Source: an uncultured bacterium (GTDB lineage: Bacteria > Bacillota > Clostridia > Lachnospirales > Lachnospiraceae). From it: a stretch of DNA of 6,452 bases. Shown in pieces: positions 1 through 6,452 of this stretch; position 1 is the first letter of the stretch, and each line of letters starts with the position of its first letter. The notes below the pieces were generated by a model. The model was not told where the DNA came from. It saw only the letters and a list, made by a program, of their open reading frames with translations, and made no database searches. The stretch is from the NCBI GenBank assembly GCA_947071365.1, contig CAMTFT010000109.1, forward strand, positions 1-6,452, read 5' to 3'. The translations under genes were made by a program, and so were the position numbers.

Positions 1-177
1 TCTCCGGCAACTTACGTATGCCTCACGTCGCAGAATACTCGGCAGATGCCTTTGGCTGCGCCCTCAGCGGCCCATTTGACAATCTGCATCTCGGCCCGGC
101 TCTCACCCTCCCGGACTCTCTGTGCGCGCATAACTGCCGTTACTTCCGCTTCATCGGTTTATCAGATTAAATTGTTT
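1..177 (-). ncRNA. T-box leader (5' part: Stem I and following region), runs off left edge; specifier probably UGG (Trp)
   Basis: A T-box is a cis-acting leader RNA that binds a specific tRNA and lets transcription (or translation) of an amino-acid gene proceed when that tRNA is uncharged. Read on the minus strand, Stem I is recognisable in order. A K-turn-like UGA/GA pair flanks a lower helix AGCGG (150-146) with CCGCT (70-66). The specifier loop has AGTA at 144-141. An upper helix pairs GGCAGT (138-133) with ATTGTC (83-78). The AG bulge AGAGAG is at 121-116 and the distal loop GGTGAGA at 107-101, closed by CCGG pairs. The 3' side of the specifier loop is AAA-TGG-G (77-71), which fits the known GAA-NNN-purine layout and so reads UGG, tryptophan. 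The antiterminator with its TGGN bulge and the regulated gene lie beyond position 1. Identification as a T-box is firm; the Trp assignment is less so, with AUG one register away. Confidence 0.85.
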
Positions 178-183
178 TTTCTT

Positions 184-212
184 AATATACAGTATTCCTC
201 CCGGCTTGTCAA
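184..212 (-). promoter_or_regulatory. Sigma-A-type promoter of the T-box transcript
   Basis: On the minus strand a perfect -35 box TTGACA (212-207) is followed after exactly 17 bases by TATATT (189-184), one mismatch from the TATAAT consensus. Transcription would start near 177, about 20-25 nucleotides before T-box Stem I. Just upstream, at about 213-251, the DNA is almost pure A and T in runs, like an UP element for the RNA polymerase alpha subunits. That last point is inference. Confidence 0.8.
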
Positions 213-243
213 CGTGTTTTTTATCTTATAAAAATTTTTTCAT

Positions 244-285
244 AAAAAATTCAATGTATGCAACGGTTCAGTCCACACACATTTG
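244..285 (-). terminator. Possible intrinsic terminator after the GGDEF/EAL gene
   Basis: Starting 22 bases after the stop codon of the c-di-GMP gene, the minus-strand transcript can fold CAA-A-UGUGUGUG (285-274) with UGCAUACA-UUG (261-252, allowing one bulged A and some G-U pairs). Two bases later comes a run of six U (249-244). The stem is A-U/G-U rich and not very stable, but stem plus U-run in the right place makes it the best terminator candidate. It also separates this gene from the T-box promoter. An adjacent A/T-only inverted repeat (233-240 with 244-251) is probably just part of the A/T tract. Confidence 0.5.
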
Positions 286-307
286 CAATACTGCTGCTCG
301 GCACGGC

Positions 308-2974
308 TCAATGGAGGTTCTCATAATGCGTTTCTTTCATATCTGCACGATACATTCTTCCAATACCCTTGCCTTCCTCCTTGGCTGTAAGCAGCGCAAT
401 ATCCGCTTTTTTATACAGATCTTCAAACATTATACCGTGTTCAGGAATGATCGCATAGCCTGCCGAGGCGGAAAAAACGATTTCCTCTCCATTCGCTGTA
501 AATACGCTCCGCAGATTTTCCAGCGTGTCTGCCAGCTTATCATCAAGATTCAAATTGCGGACATTCTTGCACAGTACAAGGAACTCGTCCCCTCCTATAC
601 GGCATATGATGTCATCCGCCCGGAAGGAATGCTGAAGCTTTCTGGCGTTATCCGCGATCAGCCGGTCACCGAATACGTGACCAAACACATCATTGGCCTT
701 TTTGAAATTGTCGAGATCCAGAATGATCAGCGCGGCATTCTCCTCCGCCCCCATTCCCATCAGATATTCACGTACCTTTGGTATGGCCGCCTGTCGGCTG
801 TAAAGTCCCGTAAGGCTGTCCCGCTCCAGAACCTGTATGTTCTTTTTGTCCCTGATGTGCCGCAATTTTTCCTCTGTAATATCCGAATAATAGCCGACTC
901 CGCGAACCGGCTTTCCATCCGCGTCCCGGATCAGAGCACAGACGGCCCGAACCCACAGCTCCTGCCCGTCACTTAATACGACCGGGAAATCACAGCTCAG
1001 GCTCTTATCGTCATCTGCGTGACGTATATCCTGCAGGAAGTTCTTTATGAGGGCAATCGTCCGTTTTGACAGGTAAGCCCCGGAATTTTCCAGATCCTGC
1101 ATCGTCAGATACCGGCCTCCAAACACCTCCGCAAACTCCTTCATTCTGCCCTGCACGTACTGATTTGAGATCATGATATGGTGCTTTTCCATATCCCACT
1201 CCCAACTGCTGATACCGGCCTGCCTGAGGATCCGCTCCAGCTTTTGGCCAATCAGCCAGATTTCCTGCTCTTTTTCTTTAATACTGGTAACATCTCCGCA
1301 GATACAGAGATAAACACGTTCCTGTGCATTGTCGCCCACATAGCACGTCTTCAGATCCATCCATAATACAGTGCCGGGCACAGGCGTTATCTGAACTACA
1401 TCCTGATAATCCGACTTTGACCGCACTGCCTCCAGCATTTTTTCTCTGAGGTGCATTCGGCAACCGGGTCTGATAAACTTCTCCGCCCCGAAACGGTTGA
1501 GGGAATCCTCGCACTGCTTTGCCGAACATCCGTATGATTCCAGCAGCCCATTCGCAATCACCTCGTATTTTATGCTGTCTTCATGAAATTTCATGAGGAA
1601 AATATTTCCCGGGGCGTGCGAGATAATCAGGCTCATCTTCCTGCGGATCTCCGCCGCCTCCGTGACATCCGTCAGCATGTTATGCATGCCTGCAAAGTCG
1701 AGTTTCTCTTCCCGCTCCAACAGCTTTTCCGCATCCTTAATCGTCAGCGGGCGGTAAAAATAATGCCCCTGTCCGTACAGGCAGCCCATATCCAGAAGGA
1801 ACTCCACCTGTGTCCGGTTCTCTGCTCCCTCTGCAATCAACTGCAGGCCCATAAGTCTTGCCATCCGCACGATCGTCTCAAGAATGCCAAGCCCTCTTCC
1901 GGTAGTCTTTTTATTCATCTCAAGAAATCGCATATCGATCTTCAGTACGTCCACATTCACATCCTTCAACATATTCAGCGAAGAATATCCCGTACCGAAA
2001 TCGTCCATCAACACACGGAAACCTGCCTGTCTCAGCCGGTCCACCACATCAGTCAGTATTTTTGATTCCTCTGCATAAGCCGATTCCGTAATCTCCAGCT
2101 CGATAAGTCCCGGCGGTAGCTGATATTTTTTAACCAGACCGGAAAATACCTCCACCACATCCAGGGTGTAAATATCGATCCGGGATACATTTACCGAAAT
2201 GGGAACAGGCCGAAGGCCGCGGTCGATCCACGTACGGATCTGAGCGCAGACCTTATCCCAGATATACTGATCCAGCTCCGGGATAAACCCATTGCGTTCC
2301 AGCACACCGACAAAATCTGCCGGAAGCACGATACCATTCTCCGGGCTCAGCCAGCGCACCAGAGCCTCCATTCCCACAATTTTTCCATCCTTCATACTGC
2401 ACTTCGGCTGAAGGAAGAACGTAATCTCGTCATTTTCCAGCGCCCTCTGTACCTTGCTGAGCACCAGATGGCTTTCCTCGAGCTTCTCCTTCATCCGGCT
2501 GTCGTACCAGCCGATGCGCCTTGCATAATTTCCTTTTACGGAATTGAGCGCAATAATAGCTCTGTCATAAATCGTGCTCACCAGCATACTCGTATCACCG
2601 ATCTCATATACGCCAAAGGCCGGAAGGAAACCGGCGTTTCCACGCTCCTGCAAAATATATTCCTTCATCCGTTTTTGCAGTTCAAACAAGCTCTTTCCGT
2701 CATTCGGAAGGATCACACAGAAATCGTCCTCTCCCATATAGCCCGCAACGCCGTTATCTCCCGCTGCCTCCACAATGTAATTACCTATCCCTTCCAGAAA
2801 CAGGTTTCCGACTTTCTTTCCATGCCATTCATTAAAAAGCTTAAAATGCTCGATATCAATGGCAGCCAGGCAATATTCACACGGCTTTGCCTTCGCAAGA
2901 AAACACTCTGCTTTTTCCCAGAATACATCTTTTGCATATATTTTTCTTTCGAATTTTTCCAGAGGCTCGCTCAT
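308..2974 (-). CDS. Bifunctional cyclic-di-GMP enzyme: degenerate GGDEF - EAL - PAS-like - PAS-like - GGDEF
   Basis: Predicted soluble 888-residue protein that can both make and hydrolyse cyclic-di-GMP. Residues ~30-160 form a degenerate GGDEF domain: AIDIEHFK is kept but the signature reads GEDDF (81-85), so it is probably regulatory. Residues ~170-425 are an EAL phosphodiesterase domain with the expected catalytic set visible: E203 (EALVR), N262, E294 (EITES), D324/D325 (DDFGTGYSSL loop), K345, E382 and Q402. Two PAS-like sensory regions follow (~440-565 and ~575-705, ending GDVT and YSDITEEK), then a signalling helix and a C-terminal GGDEF cyclase domain (~715-875) with DLDNFK, intact GGDEF (794-798) and an RxxD inhibitory I-site (785-788). 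No signal peptide or membrane segment is seen. I chose the ATG at 2974 because AGAGAGG lies six bases upstream; an in-frame ATG at 2995 (895 residues) has no ribosome binding site. The ligands of the PAS regions and the net activity cannot be told from sequence. Confidence 0.93.
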   Translation of the reverse strand: MSEPLEKFERKIYAKDVFWEKAECFLAKAKPCEYCLAAIDIEHFKLFNEWHGKKVGNLFLEGIGNYIVEAAGDNGVAGYMGEDDFCVILPNDGKSLFELQKRMKEYILQERGNAGFLPAFGVYEIGDTSMLVSTIYDRAIIALNSVKGNYARRIGWYDSRMKEKLEESHLVLSKVQRALENDEITFFLQPKCSMKDGKIVGMEALVRWLSPENGIVLPADFVGVLERNGFIPELDQYIWDKVCAQIRTWIDRGLRPVPISVNVSRIDIYTLDVVEVFSGLVKKYQLPPGLIELEITESAYAEESKILTDVVDRLRQAGFRVLMDDFGTGYSSLNMLKDVNVDVLKIDMRFLEMNKKTTGRGLGILETIVRMARLMGLQLIAEGAENRTQVEFLLDMGCLYGQGHYFYRPLTIKDAEKLLEREEKLDFAGMHNMLTDVTEAAEIRRKMSLIISHAPGNIFLMKFHEDSIKYEVIANGLLESYGCSAKQCEDSLNRFGAEKFIRPGCRMHLREKMLEAVRSKSDYQDVVQITPVPGTVLWMDLKTCYVGDNAQERVYLCICGDVTSIKEKEQEIWLIGQKLERILRQAGISSWEWDMEKHHIMISNQYVQGRMKEFAEVFGGRYLTMQDLENSGAYLSKRTIALIKNFLQDIRHADDDKSLSCDFPVVLSDGQELWVRAVCALIRDADGKPVRGVGYYSDITEEKLRHIRDKKNIQVLERDSLTGLYSRQAAIPKVREYLMGMGAEENAALIILDLDNFKKANDVFGHVFGDRLIADNARKLQHSFRADDIICRIGGDEFLVLCKNVRNLNLDDKLADTLENLRSVFTANGEEIVFSASAGYAIIPEHGIMFEDLYKKADIALLTAKEEGKGIGRMYRADMKETHYENLH

Positions 2975-2980
2975 AATAAT

Positions 2981-2987
2981 CCTCTCT
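2981..2987 (-). promoter_or_regulatory. Ribosome binding site that decides the start of the GGDEF/EAL gene
   Basis: AGAGAGG on the minus strand sits six bases before the ATG at 2974. The alternative ATG at 2995 lies upstream of this site and has no purine-rich motif at proper spacing, so the shorter start is preferred. Confidence 0.7.
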
Positions 2988-3122
2988 CTTATCATAGAAT
3001 CTGTTTACCCGGGCTTCTCCGAACAATCTTTCTGCTGATCATCATTTCAGGTACTTCTAATATACATTACTCCGCGTCAAAAATCCACAAAATTTATTCT
3101 TTTCTGTCCCTGAACCTTTCCG

Positions 3123-3151
3123 ATAATATCATACTCAAGGCAGAAGCGCAA
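3123..3151 (-). promoter_or_regulatory. Weak candidate promoter for the GGDEF/EAL gene
   Basis: The 295 bases between this gene and deoB contain no coding region I can support. On the minus strand TTGCGC (3151-3146, three of six consensus matches) and TATTAT (3128-3123, five of six) are 17 bases apart, just downstream of the presumed deo terminator. This would give a 5' leader of about 140 nucleotides. I looked in that leader for a cyclic-di-GMP riboswitch and saw none. A second A/T-rich spot, TTGACG followed by TATATT near 3058-3079, has only a 10-base spacer and is less likely. Confidence 0.3.
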
Positions 3152-3178
3152 GAGCGTAAAATACCATAAACATACGAT

Positions 3179-3218
3179 AAAGCGGCGGATCTGTCCTGCT
3201 CGACAAACCTGCCGCTTT
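3179..3218 (-). terminator. Stem-loop, probable terminator of the deo operon
   Basis: About 50 bases after the deoB stop, the minus strand has AAAGCGGC (3218-3211) matching GCCGCTTT (3186-3179) exactly, extended inward by CC/GG. An inner helix TGTC/GACA closes a six-base loop. The stem ends in TTT and continues ATCGTATGTTTAT, so the U-tract is interrupted. Position at the end of the operon and the G/C-rich stem support a terminator, but the imperfect tail makes efficiency uncertain. Confidence 0.6.
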
Positions 3219-3269
3219 CTTCCTGTGCTTACTGCTTTGCCTGATTTTTCTGTTATCCCGCTTACCGTA

Positions 3270-4460
3270 TTACCCGAGCTTTTCCAGCAGAGATGTACCT
3301 ATCGTACCCTCCGGCATCTTAACTCCGAAGTTATCCGCCACTGTCGCTCCGACTGCCGCAAAGGTATCCGTCTCCGGGAGCTCCCCGAAGCCCTTCATGG
3401 ACTTTGAGTATGCCAGGAACGGCACCTTCTCCCTTGTGTGGTCTGTTCCCGTGTAAGTCGGGTCGTTGCCGTGATCCGCCGTGATGATCAGCAGATCATC
3501 CTCCCGCATCGTATCCATCAGGATGCCGAGGTTCTTATCGAATCTCTCGATCTCCTGCGCATATCCCTGCGGATCTCTTCTGTGGCCCCAGAGCGCGTCA
3601 AAATCTACCAGGTTCACGAAGCAGAGCCCATGAAAATCTTCCTTTGCCGTCTCGATGGTCTGCTCCATTCCGTGTACGGAGCTCTTGGACTTAAGAGCCT
3701 TCGTGATTCCTTCTCCGTCAAAGATATCCTTGATCTTGCCAATGGAAATCACATCAAAACCGTTTTCCTTCAATGCGTCCAGCGCCGTTTTTCCGCTTGG
3801 CTTCAGCGCATAATCATGACGGTTGCTGGTCCGCTTAAATTCACCGCGTTTCTTTCCGACATACGGTCTGGCAATGACCCTGCCGACCTTCCACTCGTCT
3901 TTCATCGTGATATCCCGGGCGATCTCGCAGCAGCGGTAAAGCTCCTGCAGATCAAAGGTCTCTTCGTTTCCGCAGATCTGCAGCACGGAATCAGCAGACG
4001 TATAGACGATCATATGACCTGTCGCGATCTCTTCCTCCGCAAGCTCCTCAAGAATCTCCGTTCCACTGGCGCTCTTGTTGCCAATGACCTTATGGCCGGT
4101 GCGTTCCTTCAGCTCCTTGATCAGCTCCGGCGGAAATCCGTGATCTGAAAACGTATTAAACGGCTTCGTGATCTCCAGACCCATGATCTCCCAGTGCCCC
4201 GTCATCGTATCCTTTCCGAGGCTGCGTTCATTCATTTTCGTATAATATCCCAGTGGCCTCTCCACCGGTTCCACCTGTTTCAGCGGGCAAAGATTTGCAA
4301 TCCCGATTTTCTGCAAATTCGGAATCTCGAACGTATCCACTGACTCTGAAATATGGCCCAACGTATTGACTCCCACGTCTCCAAAGTTTCCAGAATCATG
4401 CATCTGTCCGACGCCAAGTGAATCCACTACTATGACAAATACGCGATTATATTTCGGCAT
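3270..4460 (-). CDS. deoB: Phosphopentomutase (DeoB)
   Basis: Cytoplasmic enzyme that interconverts (deoxy)ribose-1-phosphate and (deoxy)ribose-5-phosphate, linking nucleoside phosphorolysis to DeoC and the pentose phosphate pathway. The 396 residues match the family's usual length. It belongs to the alkaline phosphatase superfamily with two catalytic metals. The expected ligands are all visible: D13 in VVDSLGVG, D288 and H293 in [10 protein letters not shown]329 and H330 in TADHGND, and H341 in [10 protein letters not shown]. The phosphorylated threonine is T85 in [10 protein letters not shown]. The family-specific cap domain lies roughly between residues 100 and 220. The start at 4460 is supported by AAGGAGG six bases upstream (4473-4467). 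It is the last gene of the operon, 94 bases after cdd, with a stem-loop in the gap. Confidence 0.98.
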   Translation of the reverse strand: MPKYNRVFVIVVDSLGVGQMHDSGNFGDVGVNTLGHISESVDTFEIPNLQKIGIANLCPLKQVEPVERPLGYYTKMNERSLGKDTMTGHWEIMGLEITKPFNTFSDHGFPPELIKELKERTGHKVIGNKSASGTEILEELAEEEIATGHMIVYTSADSVLQICGNEETFDLQELYRCCEIARDITMKDEWKVGRVIARPYVGKKRGEFKRTSNRHDYALKPSGKTALDALKENGFDVISIGKIKDIFDGEGITKALKSKSSVHGMEQTIETAKEDFHGLCFVNLVDFDALWGHRRDPQGYAQEIERFDKNLGILMDTMREDDLLIITADHGNDPTYTGTDHTREKVPFLAYSKSMKGFGELPETDTFAAVGATVADNFGVKMPEGTIGTSLLEKLG

Positions 4461-4483
4461 ATTTCTCCTCCTTATTTAAAATA

Positions 4484-4556
4484 GAATCCTGCTCTGCACA
4501 CATATCCAGGGGACACACCCCGTCATCCGGAGCGTGTCCCCTGGTCAGAAGGATTC
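4484..4556 (-). repeat. Nested stem-loop between cdd and deoB
   Basis: A perfect 11-base inverted repeat (CCAGGGGACAC at 4506-4516 and GTGTCCCCTGG at 4534-4544) is nested inside a second perfect 7-base repeat (GAATCCT 4484-4490 and AGGATTC 4550-4556). The outer arm includes the last two bases of the cdd stop codon, so the RNA structure begins as soon as ribosomes leave cdd. No run of U follows on either strand, so it does not look like a normal intrinsic terminator. It may stabilise or mark a processing site in the message, or lower deoB expression relative to the upstream genes; this is inference. Confidence 0.75.
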
Positions 4557-4974
4557 AGTCCAGATTTCCGGGGCCGAATCCCAGCGGAAGCAGTTCTTTT
4601 AACGTATATATATGGTAGTTCTGTGTATCCGTTGCCAGAATGATCTGAAACTCCTCCGGATTGCAGAACTCCATCATGACCTGGCGGCATACGCCGCAGG
4701 GCGGTGCATACTCCGTCAGAACGCCGTCCTTTCCTCCCACGACACAGATAGCGGAAAACTCTCTGACGCCTTCGCTCACTGCTTTGAAAAATGCGGTCCG
4801 CTCCGCGCAGTTGCTGGGCGTGTACCCTGCATTTTCAATGTTGCACCCCGTATAGACCGTGCCGTTTTTGGCAAGCAACGCGGCTCCCACCCGGAAGCCT
4901 GAGTACGGGACGTATGCATACTGCAACTGCTCTATAGCAGTCGTTATCAGCTTCTCTACCAATTTTGAATCCAT
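4555..4974 (-). CDS. cdd: Cytidine deaminase
   Basis: Zinc enzyme that hydrolytically deaminates cytidine and deoxycytidine to uridine and deoxyuridine in the cytoplasm, feeding pyrimidine salvage. The 139 residues fit the short, homotetrameric bacterial form. The substrate loop FRVGAALLAKNG (27-38) and CNIENAGY (44-51) precede the catalytic motif C56-A57-E58, where C56 binds zinc and E58 is the proton shuttle. PPCGVCRQ (91-98) supplies the other two zinc cysteines, C93 and C96. The start at 4974 has AAGGAGGGG directly upstream, and the TAA stop of deoC provides the first bases of that site, so cdd is probably translationally coupled to deoC. A stem-loop begins within its own stop codon. Confidence 0.98.
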   Translation of the reverse strand: MDSKLVEKLITTAIEQLQYAYVPYSGFRVGAALLAKNGTVYTGCNIENAGYTPSNCAERTAFFKAVSEGVREFSAICVVGGKDGVLTEYAPPCGVCRQVMMEFCNPEEFQIILATDTQNYHIYTLKELLPLGFGPGNLD

Positions 4975-4976
4975 AG

Positions 4977-4986
4977 CCCCTCCTTA
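4977..4986 (-). promoter_or_regulatory. Ribosome binding site of cdd overlapping the deoC stop codon
   Basis: The minus strand reads TAAGGAGGGG here: TAA ends deoC and AAGGAGG is the cdd ribosome binding site, with the cdd ATG four bases after the AGGAGG core. Ribosomes ending deoC are therefore placed on the cdd start, which suggests coupled translation. Confidence 0.8.
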
Positions 4987-5649
4987 ATATCCGGTGGCTT
5001 CCTGATTTTTCACGATCTTGATGATGCGGCTCGTGCCGAGGCGGTCTGCCCCCAGCTCCATGAACTTCTCAGCATCATCCATAGAGGAGATTCCTCCGGC
5101 TGCCTTGATCTTCACATTCGGGCCAACATGCTTCGCAAACAGCTCCACATCCGCAAAAGTAGCCCCTGCCTTGGAGAATCCTGTAGAAGTCTTAATATAG
5201 TCAGCGCCTGCATTCGTTACAGCCTGGCACATTCTGATCTTCTCTTCATCGGTCAGAAGGCATGTCTCAATGATCACCTTCAGGATCTTTTCGCCGCAGG
5301 CTGCCTTCAGTGTGCGAATTTCCTCTTCCACACAGTCAAATTTTCCGTCCTTGACCCAGCCGATATTGATGACCATATCGATCTCATCCGCGCCATTTGC
5401 CAGAGCGTCCTTCGTCTCAAATTCCTTCGTCTTCGTCGTCATATAGCCGTTCGGGAAGCCGATGACCGTACAAACTGCCATCTTATCTCCCACGTATTCC
5501 TTCGCCTGCTTTACGTAGCTGGGCGGAATGCACACCGACGCAGTCCCGTATGCAATCGCATCGTCACAGATCTGCTTAATCTCCTCCCAGGTTGAGCCCT
5601 GCAGAAGAAGCGTATGATCCACATGCTTTAAAATTTCTTTTGCATCCAT
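4984..5649 (-). CDS. deoC: Deoxyribose-phosphate aldolase, class I
   Basis: Cytoplasmic aldolase that splits 2-deoxyribose-5-phosphate into acetaldehyde and glyceraldehyde-3-phosphate, the last step of deoxynucleoside catabolism. At 221 residues it is the short Gram-positive form of a TIM-barrel enzyme. Catalytic residues are visible: D91 in [10 protein letters not shown], Schiff-base lysine K153 in [10 protein letters not shown], and K182 in IKAAGGI. The phosphate-binding end GADRLGTSR (200-208) is also present. The N-terminal DHTLL motif (11-15) is typical. The ATG at 5649 has AGGA-containing purine-rich sequence (AAGGACAGGA) upstream, somewhat weaker than in cdd and deoB. It lies 94 bases after deoD, with a hairpin in the gap, and nine bases before cdd. 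Confidence 0.98.
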   Translation of the reverse strand: MDAKEILKHVDHTLLLQGSTWEEIKQICDDAIAYGTASVCIPPSYVKQAKEYVGDKMAVCTVIGFPNGYMTTKTKEFETKDALANGADEIDMVINIGWVKDGKFDCVEEEIRTLKAACGEKILKVIIETCLLTDEEKIRMCQAVTNAGADYIKTSTGFSKAGATFADVELFAKHVGPNVKIKAAGGISSMDDAEKFMELGADRLGTSRIIKIVKNQEATGY

Positions 5650-5693
5650 AATATTTTCCTGTCCTTCCTGAATTTATTTTATGCCAACGAACA

Positions 5694-5722
5694 GGCAAAT
5701 CCGATGATTCATCGAATTTGCC
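5694..5722 (-). repeat. 13-base-pair hairpin between deoD and deoC
   Basis: The minus-strand transcript reads GGCAAATTCGATG, loop AAT, CATCGGATTTGCC. All 13 positions pair, one of them as U-G; on the plus strand that pair would be a C-A mismatch, which fits a function in the deo mRNA. It starts 21 bases after the deoD stop. What follows (TGTTCGTTGG) is not a clear U-tract, so a strong terminator is unlikely. A role in message stability, processing or partial attenuation is inference. Confidence 0.7.
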
Positions 5723-5743
5723 GTCCGGGCAGTCACATATGTC

Positions 5744-6452
5744 TTATGCCAGTTCCAGCGCAATCTCCATCATCTTGTGGAACCCAAGCTGGCGATCCTT
5801 CGCACTCAGCGCTTCTCCCGTATAAATGTGGTCTGAAATCGTCAGCATACACAGCGCATGCTTCTTCGCCTTCACAGCGTTCATGTAAAGCGCTGCCGCC
5901 TCCATCTCGATTGCCAGCACGCCCATGCTCTTCCACAGATCGTTTGCATTCGGATTTCCGTTGTAGAAGCAGTCAGAGGACAGAACGTTTCCGACTACTA
6001 CCTTCGTTCCCTGCTCTTTTGCCACATCAACAGCCCTGCTTAAGAGACCGAAATCAGCGATGGGAGCATACGTTCCCGGCAGCCCAAACTGCGCTGCGTA
6101 ATTCGAATCGGTGCAGGCTCCCATACCGATGACCACATCCATCAGCTTCAGGTCATCATTCAGAGCTCCGGCGGAGCCGATACGGATAACATTATCTACA
6201 TCATAAAAATTAAACAGCTCGTAGGAATAGATACCGATCGACGGCATTCCCATACCGCCGCCCATCACGGAGATCTCTTTTCCTTTGTATGTTCCTGTAA
6301 ATCCAAGCATATTTCTTACGGACGTTACCTCTCTCGGATTCTCCAGATACGTCTCCGCGATATATTTTGCCCGCAGCGGATCGCCCGGCATTAATACTGT
6401 TTTCGCAAAATCTCCTTTTACCGCACCAATGTGCGGAGTCGGTGTGTTAGCC
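5744..6452 (-). CDS. deoD: Purine nucleoside phosphorylase, DeoD type (start just off the right edge)
   Basis: Hexameric-type phosphorylase that converts purine (deoxy)nucleosides and phosphate to free base and (deoxy)ribose-1-phosphate, the substrate of DeoB. The reading frame continues past the internal ATG at 6391 through NTPTPHIGAVKGDFAKTVL to the window edge. The codon there is GCT preceded by G, so an ATG with only its last base inside the window is likely and would give 236 residues, close to E. coli DeoD (239). With that numbering, phosphate-binding G24 and R28 (MPGDPLRAK), R47, R91 and S94 (RIGSAGAL), M184/E185 (IEMEAAAL) and catalytic D208 (SDHIY) are present, and H8 matches the histidine given by the neighbouring subunit. 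The C-terminus (MMEIALELA) is complete. It is the first operon gene visible; the promoter and any regulator site lie outside. Confidence 0.97.
   Translation of the reverse strand, partial: ANTPTPHIGAVKGDFAKTVLMPGDPLRAKYIAETYLENPREVTSVRNMLGFTGTYKGKEISVMGGGMGMPSIGIYSYELFNFYDVDNVIRIGSAGALNDDLKLMDVVIGMGACTDSNYAAQFGLPGTYAPIADFGLLSRAVDVAKEQGTKVVVGNVLSSDCFYNGNPNANDLWKSMGVLAIEMEAAALYMNAVKAKKHALCMLTISDHIYTGEALSAKDRQLGFHKMMEIALELA

Noticed and set aside
46..231. Small plus-strand open reading frame at the left end
   Set aside because: It covers the T-box and its promoter on the other strand, and its composition and lack of motifs do not suggest a protein.
206..976. Long plus-strand open reading frame (256 codons) opposite the c-di-GMP gene
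   Set aside because: It lies antisense to a clear GGDEF domain, shows no recognisable motif, and is an out-of-frame shadow of it.
2975..2995. Upstream ATG at 2995 as the start of the c-di-GMP gene
   Set aside because: No ribosome binding site precedes it, whereas the ATG at 2974 has AGAGAGG at six bases.
2468..3169. Plus-strand open reading frame of 233 codons covering the 5' end of the c-di-GMP gene and the upstream gap
   Set aside because: Mostly antisense to the first GGDEF domain. The part in the gap has no protein motif and overlaps likely minus-strand signals.
3438..4148. Plus-strand open reading frame of 236 codons within deoB
   Set aside because: Antisense shadow of a complete phosphopentomutase gene with all its catalytic residues.
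4506..4544. The cdd-deoB stem-loop as an ordinary intrinsic terminator
   Set aside because: No U-run follows on either strand, and deoB immediately downstream has a strong ribosome binding site and belongs to the same pathway.
6391..6391. ATG at 6391 as the true start of deoD
   Set aside because: It would remove the conserved N-terminal TPHIGAVKGDF segment, including the histidine that reaches the neighbouring subunit's active site. The frame stays open to the window edge.
1..6452. CRISPR arrays, insertion sequences, tRNA or rRNA genes
   Set aside because: I saw no regularly spaced direct repeats, transposase-like proteins, terminal inverted repeats of an insertion element, or tRNA/rRNA signatures in the window.

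Overview
The window looks like a chromosomal segment of a Gram-positive anaerobe of the Clostridia, probably Lachnospiraceae-like. This rests on a T-box leader, strong AAGGAGG-type ribosome binding sites, moderate base composition, and proteins of Firmicutes type (short class I DeoC, tetrameric-type Cdd). The taxon is an inference, not something the sequence proves. Every gene I can support is on the minus strand, so transcription runs from right (6452) to left (1).

Right to left, 6452-3270 is a four-gene nucleoside/deoxynucleoside salvage operon: deoD (purine nucleoside phosphorylase, lacking probably only the first two bases of its start codon), deoC (deoxyribose-phosphate aldolase), cdd (cytidine deaminase) and deoB (phosphopentomutase). 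Together they deaminate (deoxy)cytidine, phosphorolyse purine nucleosides, isomerise (deoxy)ribose-1-phosphate to the 5-phosphate, and cleave deoxyribose-5-phosphate to acetaldehyde and glyceraldehyde-3-phosphate. deoC and cdd are tightly coupled. The two wider gaps (deoD-deoC and cdd-deoB) each hold a long stem-loop without a U-tract. A stem-loop at about 3179-3218 probably ends the operon.

Next, 2974-308 is a single large gene for an 888-residue soluble cyclic-di-GMP enzyme with the order degenerate GGDEF, EAL, PAS-like, PAS-like, GGDEF. Both the EAL and the C-terminal GGDEF sites look intact, so it is predicted to be bifunctional. It has a possible promoter near 3123-3151 and a plausible intrinsic terminator at 244-285.

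The left 307 bases hold no gene in the window. They contain the end of the c-di-GMP gene's transcript, a near-consensus minus-strand promoter (TTGACA, 17 bases, TATATT), and the 5' part of a T-box tRNA-sensing leader running off the left edge. By alignment of the specifier loop its codon reads UGG (Trp), so the unseen gene to the left is predicted to concern tryptophan synthesis, uptake or charging. The window is mostly ordinary housekeeping. The T-box, the intercistronic hairpins and the multidomain c-di-GMP enzyme are the points worth a second look; I see no clearly new system.
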